A stretch of DNA of 64,000 bases from NCBI GenBank assembly GCA_021234155.1, contig JAJEKV010000095.1, positions 2,500,372 to 2,564,371 on the forward strand, given 5' to 3'. Of the stretch, positions 1 through 10,474 are shown one piece after another; position 1 is the stretch's first letter, and the number at the start of each line of letters is the position of its first letter. The position numbers and the translations under genes were made by a program. The notes beneath the pieces are model-generated. The model saw only the letters and a list, made by a program, of their open reading frames with translations, ran no database searches and was not told the DNA's origin. Source of the stretch: Isoetes taiwanensis (lineage: Eukaryota > Streptophyta > Lycopodiopsida > Isoetales > Isoetaceae).

Positions 1-213
1 TGTTTCAAGTTCCTAAGCGGTCTCTTACAAGCTTGGAGAGCTCAGGCTAGGGGCAAGACGTCCCGAGCTCTGCACCGTCCAAAGCTCTACACCGTTGAAA
101 CCTAAAAAAAGAGATGAGAAGAGAAGAAATCGTGGCCGTGCAATGTCGATGGATCTCAGCCGTCCAAATTAGGGCTGGGTCCAACACTTACACAATAACA
201 TTATTATATAGGA
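1..213 (-). mobile_element. Helitron-like 5' end (partial, runs off window)
   Basis: Read on the minus strand, a TC dinucleotide at 213 opens an AT-rich terminus (TCCTATATAATAATGTTATT). This matches the 5' ends of the better-supported Helitrons at 1,735 and 39,391. The sequence inside (a CCGTCCAAATTAGGG stretch near 159-173) is also shared with the Helitrons ending at 35,874 and 54,795. The 3' end would lie left of the window. Only one end is visible. Confidence 0.45.
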
Positions 214-442
214 TTGTTGTATGAACTGCAAAAATCTTATGCTCTCCTTCTACTCTCTATTAAAGATTTCCATAAGAGAAAACAGATAGACAAAGGGGTA
301 TGACATCTGCTTTAATGTCTCTTCAGACTGGATTATAAGCCATCCACATGGCAGTTTATAGAAATTTTGCACATTTTCATGCCGCTGCCACTCTCCAAAT
401 GCTTATTTTTCTTCCTTCTCTGACATGCCTGCTCAAACTCTC

Positions 443-966
443 TCAAATTGCAGATTGTTTTCTACTATCAAATGCTATAGTATGTCTTCCAGTTCCTGTG
501 AACTTTGTATTTCTGGGCAGACATTCTACTGCAATTTGTAACAAATAGAGCACATTCTGCATGATGTGCAATTGATCCATAGTGCAGGCAGTTACACATA
601 GCATATCCAATACATGTCCAATTTCCTCCTGCAACTATATAAACAGAAGAATAATGGTTGTCGGATCAGGGTGTAAACCCACGAAAGAAACTAAGAGCTG
701 CAACAGGATGTCCATCTTGCCCAAACATACTGAGGTCGGCCACCGAGATCAGCATAATTACTAACAAAGGAAAGGATGAGCTTGATGCCATGACAACGAA
801 ATCCAAGCCCTAGCACCAAATCCAAGTTAGCATTCAGAAAATGGAAAACCAAAATAATTGAAGTAAGTAAGTATAATTTTCTACTAAGAAAACAAACCTG
901 CAAGGCTTGTTGATCATACATTTCAAACTTACCTAATTGAACGTCACTTTCGTGAACGATCTGCAC
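443..966 (-). pseudogene. Unrecognised exon-like ORF fragments
   Basis: Two minus-strand open stretches (634-443, about 63 codons, and 966-691, about 91 codons) lie inside the Helitron-like body. The first follows a plausible splice acceptor (a pyrimidine stretch ending TTGCAG near 635). I recognise no domain. They look like exon scraps of a host gene carried as Helitron cargo, which is common for this class in plants, but they could be chance open frames. Confidence 0.2.
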
Positions 967-1555
967 CTGTTAATTAAGGCCATATCAATGTTTAGATGTG
1001 GAAGCTGTCTGTTGGCAATAAATAAGGATATAGGAGTCTTAACCTCAACATTAGGGATAGATTAAGGCTCTCTCAACCTCCGAGGCATGATGCTGAGGAA
1101 ATATCCACGACCTAAAAATAGTGGATCTCAAAAACACATCAAACCCAGCCACGCCATTCATGATCAGGGAAAGTATTGAAAACAGCAACCAGATACTGCA
1201 CATTAAAACAACCCGGCATTAAGAAGCAGATATTCAAAGCAGGTCATCAATTAACTCAACATACCTCATTAATATAAGATGTCTGAAACGCAACTTTTGC
1301 AATCCTGACAGTGATTCGGGCCTGGCAGATGCAGAATCATGTCGATTAACCCATTCACGGGATCTTCAATGTCAAATGATCCTCATAGCGGGCGGAAGCA
1401 TCCACATAGCAGCTGATCTAATCTGTGTCTAATGTGTCTGAACTAATCTGTCAAATGAAAATAGAATAAAGGATTGAATCGAGGACAGGCTTTCCCAAGT
1501 GCTCCGGGTAGAGCAGACCCTACAGGTGTGGTGTGGGTAGTGCATTCACGTCGGC

Positions 1556-1664
1556 TCCATAGCATAGCTTTATTTCCATAGCAGGAGTTGAAGCGGAGCT
1601 AGATGAAAACGGGCCCAGGTTCCATAGCATAGCTTTATTTCCATAGCGGGAGTTGAAGCGGAGC
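1556..1664. repeat. 44-bp direct repeat, two copies
   Basis: A 44-bp sequence at 1,556-1,599 recurs at 1,621-1,664 with one visible difference (AGCAGGAG versus AGCGGGAG). The 21-bp spacer is unique. It may be a small tandem duplication within the Helitron-like element. Confidence 0.7.
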
Positions 1665-1735
1665 CGGACGTATGCCGAAAATAGGGTTAGGGTTTCGTTG
1701 ACGACATACTTACCCAATAACATTATAATATAAGA

Positions 1736-1795
1736 TAAGCAAGAGCATTCGAACACATTTCGCACTTCCCCTTACTTTTCCCTTTCACAAGGCCC
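1736..1795 (-). mobile_element. Fragment of a pyrimidine-tract Helitron
   Basis: The sequence AAGCAAGAGCATTCGAACAC, followed by the start of a CCCCTTACTTTTCCC tract, matches the interior of the Helitron at 50,626-54,795 (positions about 50,721-50,770). Only this piece is present. The tract stops almost at once and ordinary AT-rich sequence follows. Confidence 0.5.
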
Positions 1796-2455
1796 CCAAA
1801 ACTGAATTAGTATGATTTTTTTCTAATGATTACTTAATGAAAACCAACTCTTAAAATCAATACCGGTATGTGGGCCAAAAAGTTTACAAATCATATCTAG
1901 TTATACAATACAGTTCATTAATGCAATTTCATAATGTGACAAACAAATATTGCTTCTTCACATGGTATTGAAAGATGATAATTTATAGCTAGTTTTTATG
2001 ACAGCTTAAATATATGATGTGTGCTGCTACTTAATTTATCAAGTTTATCGGAATGGTATTTGATCACGTCTATTATCCTTTGTTTATTGACATTGTAATT
2101 TTGCGTGCGTAATTAGTATAATATTTTATACTGATTAATCATCTTCATAATTTTAAGTGCCTAGTTATTATGATATTTTATTGTGCTTAATTATCAATAA
2201 AACTATGCTTGGTTTAGATATACTAGTATGTTTTTTCTTCCATGATACCAATACAATTAAAGAATGTTGTAAATATGTCCAATTTTGAATGTGAAAAACT
2301 GTGTGTTTTTCTTTTGATGATATCAATAGACGATTATAGAAGGTTGTAGGTATATGTGATTTTAGTATTGATATCTAATTGTGCTTCGTGTGGCAAGTTT
2401 GGTGATACGATAAGAAACCATAGTACCACCTTAGTATATTAGCGCAGTAAACCTT
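1796..2455. other. AT-rich stretch, no gene seen
   Basis: AT-rich sequence without a convincing ORF, RNA gene or repeat. It is the immediate left flank of the CACTA terminus at 2,456 and ends in the triplet CTT, the proposed target-site duplication. Confidence 0.5.
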
Positions 2456-3000
2456 CACTACAAGGGATCGTCGACGTCCAACGACGTCGCGTCGTCGATG
2501 AACGTCGGATCGTCGTCGTTGATCGACGACATCGTCGTTCAACGACGACAACGTCGTTTCGACGTCGTTCAACGACGGTCATCAGGGCTGACGTGTCGGA
2601 TTTGCCTGCGTGGCATGGGTACTGCTGCCAATTTGGCGTTCTGGTAATGTCAAACACGCCGCCTAAAACGTCGTTCAACGACGCTTCCACAGAAGAGGAC
2701 GCGTCGCGCGCGCGTCATGCGTGGAAATGGGCAGCCAATTTGGCGGCCTGGCAGTCAAGACGCGCCAGCGTGCCGCCGTTGAACGGCGTTACTGCAACGC
2801 CCGGCGTGTCACGTCCCCCTGCGTGGCATGGTCTTTGGTGCCAAGCTGGCGTACCGCATGTCAAGACGCGCCAGCGTCTCGTCGATTGAACGACGCTGCA
2901 CAACGCCCGGCGTGTCACGTCTGCCGCGCGTGGCATGGTCTTGGTGCCAAACTGGCCTGCCATGCGTGTCGAAGACATCGTCAGCTTAAACGTCGTTTAA
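2456..3000. repeat. CACTA 5' terminus and subterminal repeats
   Basis: CACTACAAGGGATCG opens the block, followed by many copies of AACGACGTCG-type motifs in both orientations. Subterminal arrays of short motifs are where TnpA-type proteins bind in En/Spm elements. The second half (2,600-2,990) also holds three longer imperfect repeats built around GCGTGGCATGG...TGCCA...TGGC. A degenerate run of CCCTAACCC lies just after, at 3,040-3,062. Confidence 0.6.
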
Positions 3001-3119
3001 CGGCGGACCGCAGGAATTTTTTTTTTTGCCAAATAAAACCCTAACCCTAACCCCTAACCCTACATCCACGTTATAAGTGGATCCATCGATAGGCTCTTTG
3101 TTATTCTTATTTTTTGAGT

Positions 3120-3446
3120 GTTCTTCCCTATCTTGCTATAATGGTCCGTGATTGAAGACCACCTTCGCGATATGTTCCTTCTAGCAGTAATCCTCCTCCT
3201 CCAAGGGAAGACAACTCCAGCAACCCCCCTGCTTCTCCCGCTGAGAACCCTCCCTTCACCATCGTGGCAAAGATGAGTGAAAAGGAGCTTCTGATTGCAC
3301 TAACATCTGGCGTTCCATGCGGGGAACGACTGGTAGAATGGCTCACCGAGCCAAACAAAGAGAAAACGACATTAATGGTGCAGATAATGATGCAAATGGT
3401 TGCATCAAACTGTCACGTCCTCAGGATGGACATAAGTAATGTATAA
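3120..3446 (+). CDS. Small unrecognised ORF in CACTA DNA
   Basis: A plus-strand frame is open for roughly 90 codons and ends at 3,446; the first Met-initiated stretch starts at 3,264. The N-terminal half is rich in Pro, Ser and Asn; the C-terminal half (KMSEKELLIALTSGVPCGER and onward) looks helical. It sits between two blocks of subterminal repeats, the place where the last exon of a transposon accessory gene could lie. No family is recognised. Confidence 0.3.
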
Positions 3447-3594
3447 GCTTTTTTTTATGAATGGAAACAATAAGTTTTTTTATCTATTTGTGTTGTCGTT
3501 GTATAAGCTTATTTTATGAATGGGAACAATCAGTATTTTTATTTATTTGTGTTATTTGTATTGTATGTTGTTTCTGTTATGTTAAACAATCACA

Positions 3595-3790
3595 GTTGGT
3601 CGTTTAACGACGTTATGATCATTTGACGTCGTTAAACGACGTCATGATCATCTGACGTGGCATATGAGGGGGCATCGACGGGCGGCGCCAGTCGATGTGG
3701 CATGCCTAGGTGTCAGGACGACGTCAGCTTGGCGTCGTTAAACGACGTCACACAGACGTCGATAAACGGCGTCAAATATGGCGGGAACCC
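3595..3790. repeat. CACTA subterminal-type repeat block
   Basis: Copies of GACGTCGTTAAACGACGTC, a near-perfect palindrome, recur with ATGATCATTTGACGTCG links. This is the same motif family as at 2,456-3,000, 10,320-10,440, 18,995-19,090 and 25,394-25,475. Confidence 0.6.
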
Positions 3791-3959
3791 GGCCGCTCGG
3801 GTTATTTACTTGTTATTTTCACTCGTTTGTTTTCGGATTTTTTTACTCGTGGGTCTTCATAAGGTAAGATCTACTCTTTTAATCTTTGTGTTAGAGTTAA
3901 ACACCTCCAAATGCTAATAGATTAGAAGATTGAATCTTGAAAGTATGTTAAAAACTTGA

Positions 3960-4200
3960 GGGATGCATGATCAAGGTACTGGTCGGTTCCATCCCGAATG
4001 GAGAAGACTAAATGTATCGGGTTTATGCACCTCGTAACGTTTTCAATCTTCATAGATTACAAAAAAGATTTGAAAGGTTAGCGTGAATATAAGGTATCGG
4101 CTCGACTCCATTTCAAATGGAGAGGACTAGATGTATCGGGTTCAGGCACCCTTCAATCAAATGCTTTCTAAATATCATAAACGTTGTATGAATCAATCTT
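3960..4200 (+). repeat. Diverged 5'-intron tandem repeat with conserved hairpin
   Basis: Two diverged units follow a possible splice donor (AAGGTAAG near 3,861). Each has the plan GGTCGGNTCC - hairpin - GGAGANGACTA - TCGGGTT. The hairpin arms are TTCCAT/ATGGAG (3,987-4,003) and CTCCATT/AATGGAG (4,106-4,122). The same plan with different bases occurs at 25,800-26,030 and 29,430-29,640. In this copy the unit lies just upstream of the transposase N-terminal exon, so it is probably leader intron. Confidence 0.55.
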
Positions 4201-4279
4201 AAGAATAAACATTTGATAAAATCATGAAAAAACATGGATATTTATAATTATTATATTATTACATGGTTTTTTATTAATA

Positions 4280-4740
4280 TTTTTATTGTTTACTAGAAAA
4301 ACAACATGGACTAACGTCGGAAGGAATTTGAACGTAAAGTGAGACGTAAAGCTTTGAGAAAGTTACATGGCGACTTTGCGCAAGAATGTTACCCCAACAA
4401 TTGCCACAAATAGTCCAATTAGACCCAGTGGACCTAGTCTTCCTAGAGGCCGGGGGTGGTGTGCATGAAATGAATGTCACTTATGTATGTATGTACCATA
4501 AACATGTTTGAATGATTAGTTAACTTTATATCTTGATGTTACTTTTTTTTTTTTGCGGTTGTACTTGTGGAGGCGGTTATATTGCAATTGTTCGATGTGC
4601 AAAGGACAAATAAAACGGATGAGAAAAGACTGTCCCTCGACCATGTTGAGAAATATGGTGAATGCCCGACAAATCCGATGCTCTCGGGCCGCATGTGGGG
4701 GGTATTCCAACGGGTATAATACACGAATCTTATGAACGAT
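4280..4740 (+). pseudogene. CACTA transposase N-terminal Cys-rich segment (broken)
   Basis: From 4,553 a frame encodes CNCSMCKGQIKRMRKDC, a Cys-x-Cys-x2-Cys cluster like the N-terminal transposase-associated zinc-binding region found ahead of many plant tnp2 transposases. After about 4,640 the reading shifts frame: the neighbouring frame gives LDHVEKYGECPTNP, which continues the expected 'H-V-x-x-x-G' pattern better than the in-phase translation. The segment is thus probably frameshifted. The TSD-side exons upstream (4,280-4,550) have no clear coding signal. The family assignment rests on motif shape only. Confidence 0.4.
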
Positions 4741-4850
4741 AATCAACTACTCTCATGTACTTGAATCGATGTCTTAACTTAGTTTGCTTGTATTTTGTTA
4801 GGAAGAAATTGAGAATGAAGTGAGCTCGGCAAGATATAGATTTTGGGGTT

Positions 4851-5048
4851 ATGTTGTCATTGGAAGTAGATGATGTTGATACTATGAATGCGTTCATAGA
4901 AAACCCTACAAAAGAAAGCCATCAACTTCCTCAAAGAGTATCCCATTACGTGATAGAACTTCGTCGTGTGCAATGGCCGTTGCCAAGATTGGAGGGAATG
5001 ACAATGTTCATCAAAATGAAATGTACTAGATCATGTCGAAGAAAATAA
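4851..5048 (+). CDS. Unrecognised 65-codon ORF
   Basis: An open frame starting MLSLEVDDVDTMNAF ends at 5,048. It lies between the Cys-rich segment and the SET-like fragment. No domain is recognised; the DNA from 5,049 to 5,300 is closed in all useful frames. It may be a decayed exon of the transposase-linked gene. Confidence 0.25.
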   Translation: MLSLEVDDVDTMNAFIENPTKESHQLPQRVSHYVIELRRVQWPLPRLEGMTMFIKMKCTRSCRRK

Positions 5049-5289
5049 TCTTCCACCTTCACTAGTCCATTTGGTCCAGCCCTTCTGAGATAAAGATCGT
5101 AAGAAATTCAATGCATGGCCTAGAGGCAAGCCAATTATTTATGGGGAGCAATTTACATATTGGGGTAGGCGCATGATTAAAAATAGTCGGGTCCCCTGCT
5201 GGCCTGATTATATATTATGACTAGTGTGAAAGTCAAAGATGGTAATGATTTGTTCCTTTAATGCCATATGTAGGTCCCGAATATAACTT

Positions 5290-5637
5290 TCGGACACTTG
5301 GCATAAATTGAGTAAGCATCGATGGCGCATGCTCATCTATGGCCTAAATTCAAATGCACGAACAATATCCAAGCCCGATGATCACGCAAGCTTCACATAT
5401 ATTGATGGTCGCCCTCGGTTGCATGGAAACCTTGTCGCTTTTATTAATAGCTCTATCGAGAATCCTGAAGCTACCAATTGTGAATTTGTCGAGGCAAACA
5501 AAGACCAAGAAGATTTTTTAGCCGTAAAATTGACGGGAGATATATCATGGTTTATGCTATAAAAACTTTGTGTATTGGTGATGAATTGCTCATTGAATAT
5601 GAATACGGTAGACCAATACCGGGAGGTCTTTGATGAT
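5290..5637 (+). pseudogene. SET-like methyltransferase domain fragment (frameshifted)
   Basis: From about 5,308 the frame encodes a stretch containing HGNLVAFINSS and then NCEFVEANKD, which fits the SET core pattern 'N-x-A-x-F-I-N-H/S-S ... P-N-C'. After a one-base slip near 5,550 the other frame gives MVYAIKTLCIGDELLIEYEY, matching the SET C-terminal pattern 'A-x-x-x-I-x-x-G-E/D-E-L-x-x-x-Y'. SET domains transfer methyl groups to lysine, usually on histones. The catalytic region is incomplete: no pre-SET part and no post-SET Cys cluster are visible, and the second Ser replaces the usual His-Ser. The fragment lies among CACTA transposase exons, suggesting capture. It could conceivably be part of the transposon's own protein. 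Confidence 0.5.
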
Positions 5638-5999
5638 GTACTCAAATTACTCATATAATTTTTGTCTAATGCACCATTTTTCTTCTTCTTCTTGAATTCT
5701 TCTTCTTCTTCTCTTGGAATGAGATTGCACATATTGAAGATAAATGTGTATTATATCTTCAATATATGCTTTGATTATGACATAAAATTTTATATTTCGC
5801 TCGTTATTAAATGCTTAAAATTTAACAAACACGGGCTCTCAATGTATGTATCAATCACGCATATATTTCGCTTTAATCGGCGTCTTGGCGGATAGGCAAG
5901 TGGATATAAGACCACATCCAAGCGTCTTGAATTGGCGACATCAAAAGTCATTGCGGATAGCGAATTAGAATACATTGAGCATTAAAAGGTACAAACATG

Positions 6000-6326
6000 G
6001 GCACAACGCATAATGAAGAGTACAATGATGAAGATGAACAGAATACGATGATGAAGATGATGACAATGCCCCTATGGACGACTTCATGGAAGTTGAGGAA
6101 CCCATAGCCGACATGTTAGATGCATTTGGCCCAATCTTCACAAACGACCTAGATGACGATATAAATACTCCTAACGATGGTCATGAAGATCACGTTTTAT
6201 TGGAGGAGGCGCATAAAGCATTATATCCAGGTGCAAGCATATCTAGATTGACGACATCTTTATTGATATTAAACCTTCAAGCCAAATTCAAATGGAGCAA
6301 TGCCAGTGTTACGGCTTTGTTAGAGT
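6000..6326 (+). pseudogene. tnp2-like: CACTA tnp2 transposase, N-terminal exon
   Basis: The frame from 6,074 encodes an acidic start, then LLEEAHKALYPGASISRLTT and LNLQAKFKWSNASVTALLE. The 'L-Y-P-G-x ... L-x-x-L-K/Q ... W-S-N-x-S' pattern is the standard opening of plant En/Spm tnp2 transposases. The exon appears to end near 6,326, where a GTAAAA donor follows, with an acceptor (TTTTATACAG) at 6,400. These proteins cut and join CACTA ends in the nucleus. The intron keeps phase with the next exon. Confidence 0.75.
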
Positions 6327-6400
6327 AAAATACAATTGCAATCACTTGACTTATTGAATTTGTAGTTGAATGTATAACGTAAAAGTCCTGTTTTATACAG

Positions 6401-7265
6401 GTTATTGCAAGAGAAAATACTCCCACAAGGGAACACTATGCCCAAAAGTCGACCGAAATAAAAATATATTGGCACTCTTTTTTAGGCTACCATAAGATTC
6501 ACGCTTGTCCAAATGATTGCATGGTATATTATCCGGATGACATCTACAAGAACACAGAAACATGCCCTAAATGTGGTGCCTCTAGGTACAATGCAGATGC
6601 CAAGGGAAAGACCGTCCCGATGAAGGTGGTTCGCTACTTTCCATTGATCCCTCGCATAAGGCTATTGTTTCGATGTGAATCTCTAGCTTCGCTCATGGGT
6701 TGGTGTGCCGCTAATGCGTCGAGTGACAATGTACTCCGCGTGGTTAGTGACTGCAAGCAATGGAAGCATATTGATGAAACATGGCCGGAATTTGGAAGAG
6801 AGCCACGAAATCTCAGATTAGGGTTGGCAACGGATGGTGTTAATCCTTATGGACGTCAATCAGCCGCGTGGTCAACTTGGCCAGTAGTGTTGATCAACTA
6901 TAATTTACCACCGTGGTTACTCATGAAGACTAGCCATTTAATGGTAGTACTATTAGTTCCAGGACCGAAGAAGCCGGAAAGTCTAGATCCATATCTGAAA
7001 ATAGTTATTGATGAGCTTTTGACATTGTGGAGTGAAGGTATTGAAGTTTACGATGTCTCAAGAGAACTTCGTGCTGAACGAAGATTTACCTTGAGAGCAA
7101 TCTTAATGTGGACAACGAGCGATTGGCTTTGGTTTGTATGAACTCTCGGACTCCAAGTGTCCGGATATGCGGCATGTCACTTGTGTGGGTTTGAACAGTT
7201 GAACTCTCACGGTCAACGGCATTGCACAAAAAAATGTCTATGCAAACTTCAAGAGATATCTGCCA
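6401..7265 (+). pseudogene. tnp2-like: CACTA tnp2 transposase, core (Transposase_21), broken
   Basis: The frame is open from the acceptor at 6,400 to a TGA at 7,139. It encodes YHKIHACPNDC, then CPKCGASRYN, YFPLIPRIRLLF, RLGLATDGVNPYG, YNLPPWL and LVPGPKKPE, the ordered hallmarks of the Transposase_21 family. The conserved DG and the GPK motif are in place. After the in-frame TGA the same frame continues with VSGYAACHLCG, the expected zinc-knuckle region, and the homology then moves to the frame that begins the next segment (NVYANFKRYLP near 7,232). At least one stop and one frameshift disable the protein. Confidence 0.9.
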
Positions 7266-8615
7266 ATGGAAAATCGACTTCGATACGTAGGTCCAAGAGA
7301 AAAACATTGCACTGAAGAGCCTCCCAAAAGGTTGACAATGAGAGATTGGGGTAACATGTGGGATGCCGCTGAAGGAAATAAGGTTAAGGGAATGAAGTGG
7401 AAAGCATCCTTCTTCCTTCTACCCTATTGGACAGAATTGAAGATCCATCATCTTCTTGATCCCATGCACATCTTTAAAAACGTTTCGGCGTCTATTTGGA
7501 AGCATGTCACCGGACGTAAGGACACAGATGCAGCACGAGAAGATCTACAAGAAGCTGGATCAAAATCTAAAGCATGGTTAAATGTCGAAGAAGGAATAAG
7601 GCCACAAGTGGATTGGATCGTGCCTAGAAAATGTATGAAACCCGTTCGAGAAGCGATCAAGGCAATAAAGACTCCGACAGGATATATGCATTCGTTGCGT
7701 AATTGTTTCTCTAACGAAGGGGAGTTAACTGGGTTGAAATCTCATGATTGGCATAAGATGTTGCAGTTTGTTATGCCTATTGTTCTGAGGGGTCGTCTCG
7801 CCGACGGTCCACTACATGCAATATGTCTCCTATCAGAGTTTTCCAGGTTCGTACGGATTTAGAAAACACTCGATGCTGAACTCTCACTTAACTTTTTTCT
7901 TTCTTAAATGATATTTAGATGGATTACAAGGAAGGAGATACCGACAAATGAAATTGCGGACATGCGAACTAAGGTCGTTGAGGCATGTTGTATGCTAGAG
8001 AAAGAATTCCCAACAAGTTTTCTGGACATACAAACTCACTTACTAGTGCATTTAGTGGACGAAGTAGAGCTTGCAGGCACAACAAATCCTAGATGGATGT
8101 TTTTTATAGAACGCTTTCTGAAGGTCCTCAAGGACTTCGTACGTCAGAAGGCAAGGCCAGAGGGTTGCATGGCCGAGGGTTGGTTAGCACGAGAGTCATT
8201 ATTCTATGTCACCGAGTTCTTGGCCGATCTACACCCCAATGCTCCACGATTATGGACCGATGAAGACACTCCAACTATAATTGGAGAAGTTCCCGAAGGA
8301 AGACCACAGAAGAAATTGTTCACACTAGAAGAACAGGCAAAAGTCAATAAGTTTCTCATCTACAACTCCACTCCCATGGAGAAATGGATAAAAAAATACG
8401 AGGAAGAAAAAATAAAGAGAGATGAGGAGAGAAGACGCTATCGACAAAAGAATCGCAAAACAACCACTTCCGGATCATCTAGGGTCCCGCCAAGTGAGAT
8501 AAACAATAAATGGCTGCTCGAACAACTAGAGATGGCAAGGCAACGTGGCGAACATGTTTCTAGCGAAGAATTTGCATATGCTAAAGGCGTGTCACTATTT
8601 GTAAGTGCAACTTAA
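7266..8615 (+). pseudogene. tnp2-like: CACTA tnp2 transposase, C-terminal part with DUF4218
   Basis: The frame encodes IHHLLDPMHIFKNVSASIW, the conserved 'D-x-M-H-x-x-K-N-V' segment, then a DUF4218 region (FLDIQTHLLVHLVDEVELAG, RWMFFIERFLKVLKDFVR, ARPEGCMAEGW). A short intron is clear: exon end TTTTCCAG at 7,846, acceptor ATATTTAG at 7,918, rejoining in phase as FSR-WITRKE. The tail is a charged, helical region rich in Lys, Glu and Arg. This part is free of frameshifts, so decay is recent or uneven. A GTAAGT donor at 8,601 suggests a further exon. Confidence 0.88.
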
Positions 8616-8676
8616 TAGCATATAATTCACGAAGTTTAGCTTCGTTATTTTGAACATTTGTTCCTTTACTTTGTAG

Positions 8677-9221
8677 TATAATTCATATGCATCAATATGG
8701 TCTTCCTCGTGCTCACTTTTCGGCGACAAAGTATGGATCATGGCAAACGCACTTATGATTGTGGTATATCAGCAAAGTTTAGTACGCTTTGCCGTGGTAG
8801 TCTGCACTCCAAACCCAATCGAGGCAATGTTGGAATGGATTGGTACTATAAAGACTATCATGGAGGTTGATGTCGGTAGTGCATTCAAAACAATGTTGTT
8901 TGATGCGAATGGTTTGATCTTGTGTGTCTTGGTGCTCATGCCACGATACGCAAAAGATCCGAGTGGCCTGTATTCACTAGATTCAACTTCGTCGGTATCG
9001 TGGTCAAGACACACTCGTGAGTGTTGAGCAATGTGAACAAGTATGTTTACTTGGATGCAATAAAATTTATATATGTCATTAACAAAGGAACTAATGTAAT
9101 AGAGGTTTTGTAGGTCACCTTCGCTTCGGATCCTTTGCAAGATCGGTGGTGGTTCAGAGTTCCATGTAAGGCTCGCTCCCACCGCATATTTGAAGGTGAA
9201 GAAGAGATGGCGATCGAATAG
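8677..9221 (+). pseudogene. tnp2-like: CACTA transposase C-terminal DUF4216-like exons
   Basis: After an acceptor TTTGTAG at 8,676 the frame runs to 9,027 and contains WIGTIKTIMEVDVGSAFKT and MLFDANGL, comparable to the 'Y-G-x-I-x-x-I-I-E-V ... V-x-L-F-x-C-x-W' core of DUF4216. A last exon from about 9,115 (after TTTTGTAG) encodes VTFASDPLQDRWWFRVPC and stops near 9,221, fitting the 'F-A-x-x-A/D-x-Q-V' end of that domain. Similarity is weaker than for the core transposase. The role of DUF4216 is unknown; it usually follows DUF4218 in plant CACTA proteins. Confidence 0.55.
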
Positions 9222-9652
9222 GGAGGTTGGGGGTTGGGGGCGGACTATTGTCATGATAGAAGACTACCATCGATTGAACCTTCATTACTTTATTATGATT
9301 ATTATATTTTCTTCCCACATATGAATAAGAAAATACTTTGGCATGCTTAATTTGTGTATACTACAAACCATATTAGGCAACATTAGTATTGCAACTTGAA
9401 GTTATCATAGACATTTATGCCAAGTTAATTGGCATCCTAGTATAGACCTATGGCTTGCAAGCCGTCGAGGCAGTTCTACATACAGGTTGAGTACACGCTT
9501 TTATGTTTAATTAATCATAAAATGTGAAGATTCCCTTCAAAATGCAAGATTCATATACAAAAATCATATATGTATTCCCTTCAAAATACAAAATTCATAT
9601 AAAAACCCATACACAATTCAAATACACAAAACAAAGTGGATGCGGTGCACAT
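9222..9652. other. AT-rich spacer after the transposase
   Basis: No gene is seen. The stretch is AT-rich, with two near-copies of a TTCCCTTCAAAATnCAAnATTCATAT motif at 9,530-9,600. Confidence 0.4.
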
Positions 9653-10202
9653 CTAGTGGTATATATCAGCATCCAAGTGTGATCCACTCATGGGCAGCTC
9701 GAAGGTGCTCGGACGGTGATTTCCTCCACCCCGTCCGAACAAGCCTCCCGAAGCATGGAATCCAAGCCCTCCCGGCGTGGTGTCACATTTCCCCAAGGAA
9801 TTCATAATACGAGCACTTCCCGCATGCCCCGGTTGGTCTGGTGCAACTTTTGAAAGTAGGGCTTCAAAAATGTTTCCCCTTCCCAAAGGCCCCTATCCTC
9901 TAGCATACGGGCCAAGCACAACGAGCTCACCATGCATTTCTTCGTGCACTCGAGCCTCAGTATTGAGGGAAGGTTCCGCCTCCCAAGAATCGAAGGCGAG
10001 GTCTTTCTTGCCCCCTATCACGCCAGCCTTTGTCATGGCTTGCTTGAACTCCGGCCTTTCTTGGGTTAGGTTCGTCTCTAGCCACTCGACCGAGGCGGAA
10101 GTTCAGGGTGCTCCAGCCGGCGCTGCCGCGGCCTGCTCGGTGCGGCATCAAGCGGGCATGCATCGAGAAGCGGCCATGGCGGATGTAGGTGAGGAGCTCC
10201 AC
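9653..10202 (-). pseudogene. Unrecognised minus-strand gene fragment
   Basis: On the minus strand a CT-rich leader-like stretch (10,290-10,200) precedes coding-like sequence. One frame gives VEWLETNLTQERPEFKQAM and then KKDLAFDSWEAEPSLN; a TAG interrupts it, and the frame from about 9,886 continues NIFEALLSKVAPDQPGHAG. It is GC-richer than its surroundings and opposite in strand to the transposase, which suggests a captured host exon. I do not recognise the family. Confidence 0.3.
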
Positions 10203-10319
10203 GAAGGAGGAGGAGGAGGAAGCCGGAGGGCGGGGAGCGTGAGGGGCGGAGGGCGGAGAAGAAGCGGAGGACTAATAGGGCAATATATATGGCATCTCAA
10301 AGATACGAAAACAAAACAA

Positions 10320-10440
10320 ATTTAAACGACGTCGTTATAAGCCGTAAAACGTCGTTATAGACGTCGTTAAACGACCTTTAAAACGTCGTTAAGCGATGTC
10401 TATCGTCTTAAAACGCGGCGTCTCGTTCTTTAAAGTCATC
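10320..10440. repeat. CACTA subterminal-type repeat block
   Basis: Seven or so copies of AACGTCGTT / AAACGACGTCGTT in about 110 bp. The motif family is that of the left terminus. The block separates two oppositely oriented ORF regions. Confidence 0.55.
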
Positions 10441-10474
10441 GGCCGGCTTTCATTTTTCCCATTTCTTTTATGAT

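Larger units (their letters stand above)
214..1735 (-). mobile_element. Helitron-like element, 5' end at 1,735, carrying gene scraps
   Basis: On the minus strand the element opens with TC at 1,735-1,734 followed by TTATATTATAATGTTATT, the same terminus as the Helitrons at 39,391 and 54,795. The flanking minus-strand base is A, as a Helitron A|T target requires. Just right of the boundary the sequence resumes inside a second Helitron copy (AAGCAAGAGCATTCG, also at 50,721), so this one appears nested in another. No 3' hairpin plus CTAG was found to the left, so the left limit is uncertain; the element may be truncated by the Helitron ending at 213. Confidence 0.45.

Noticed and set aside
3035-3065. 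Telomere array (CCCTAACCC runs)
   Set aside because: Only a few degenerate copies of CCCTAAC; too short and irregular, probably chance or a relic inside CACTA DNA.
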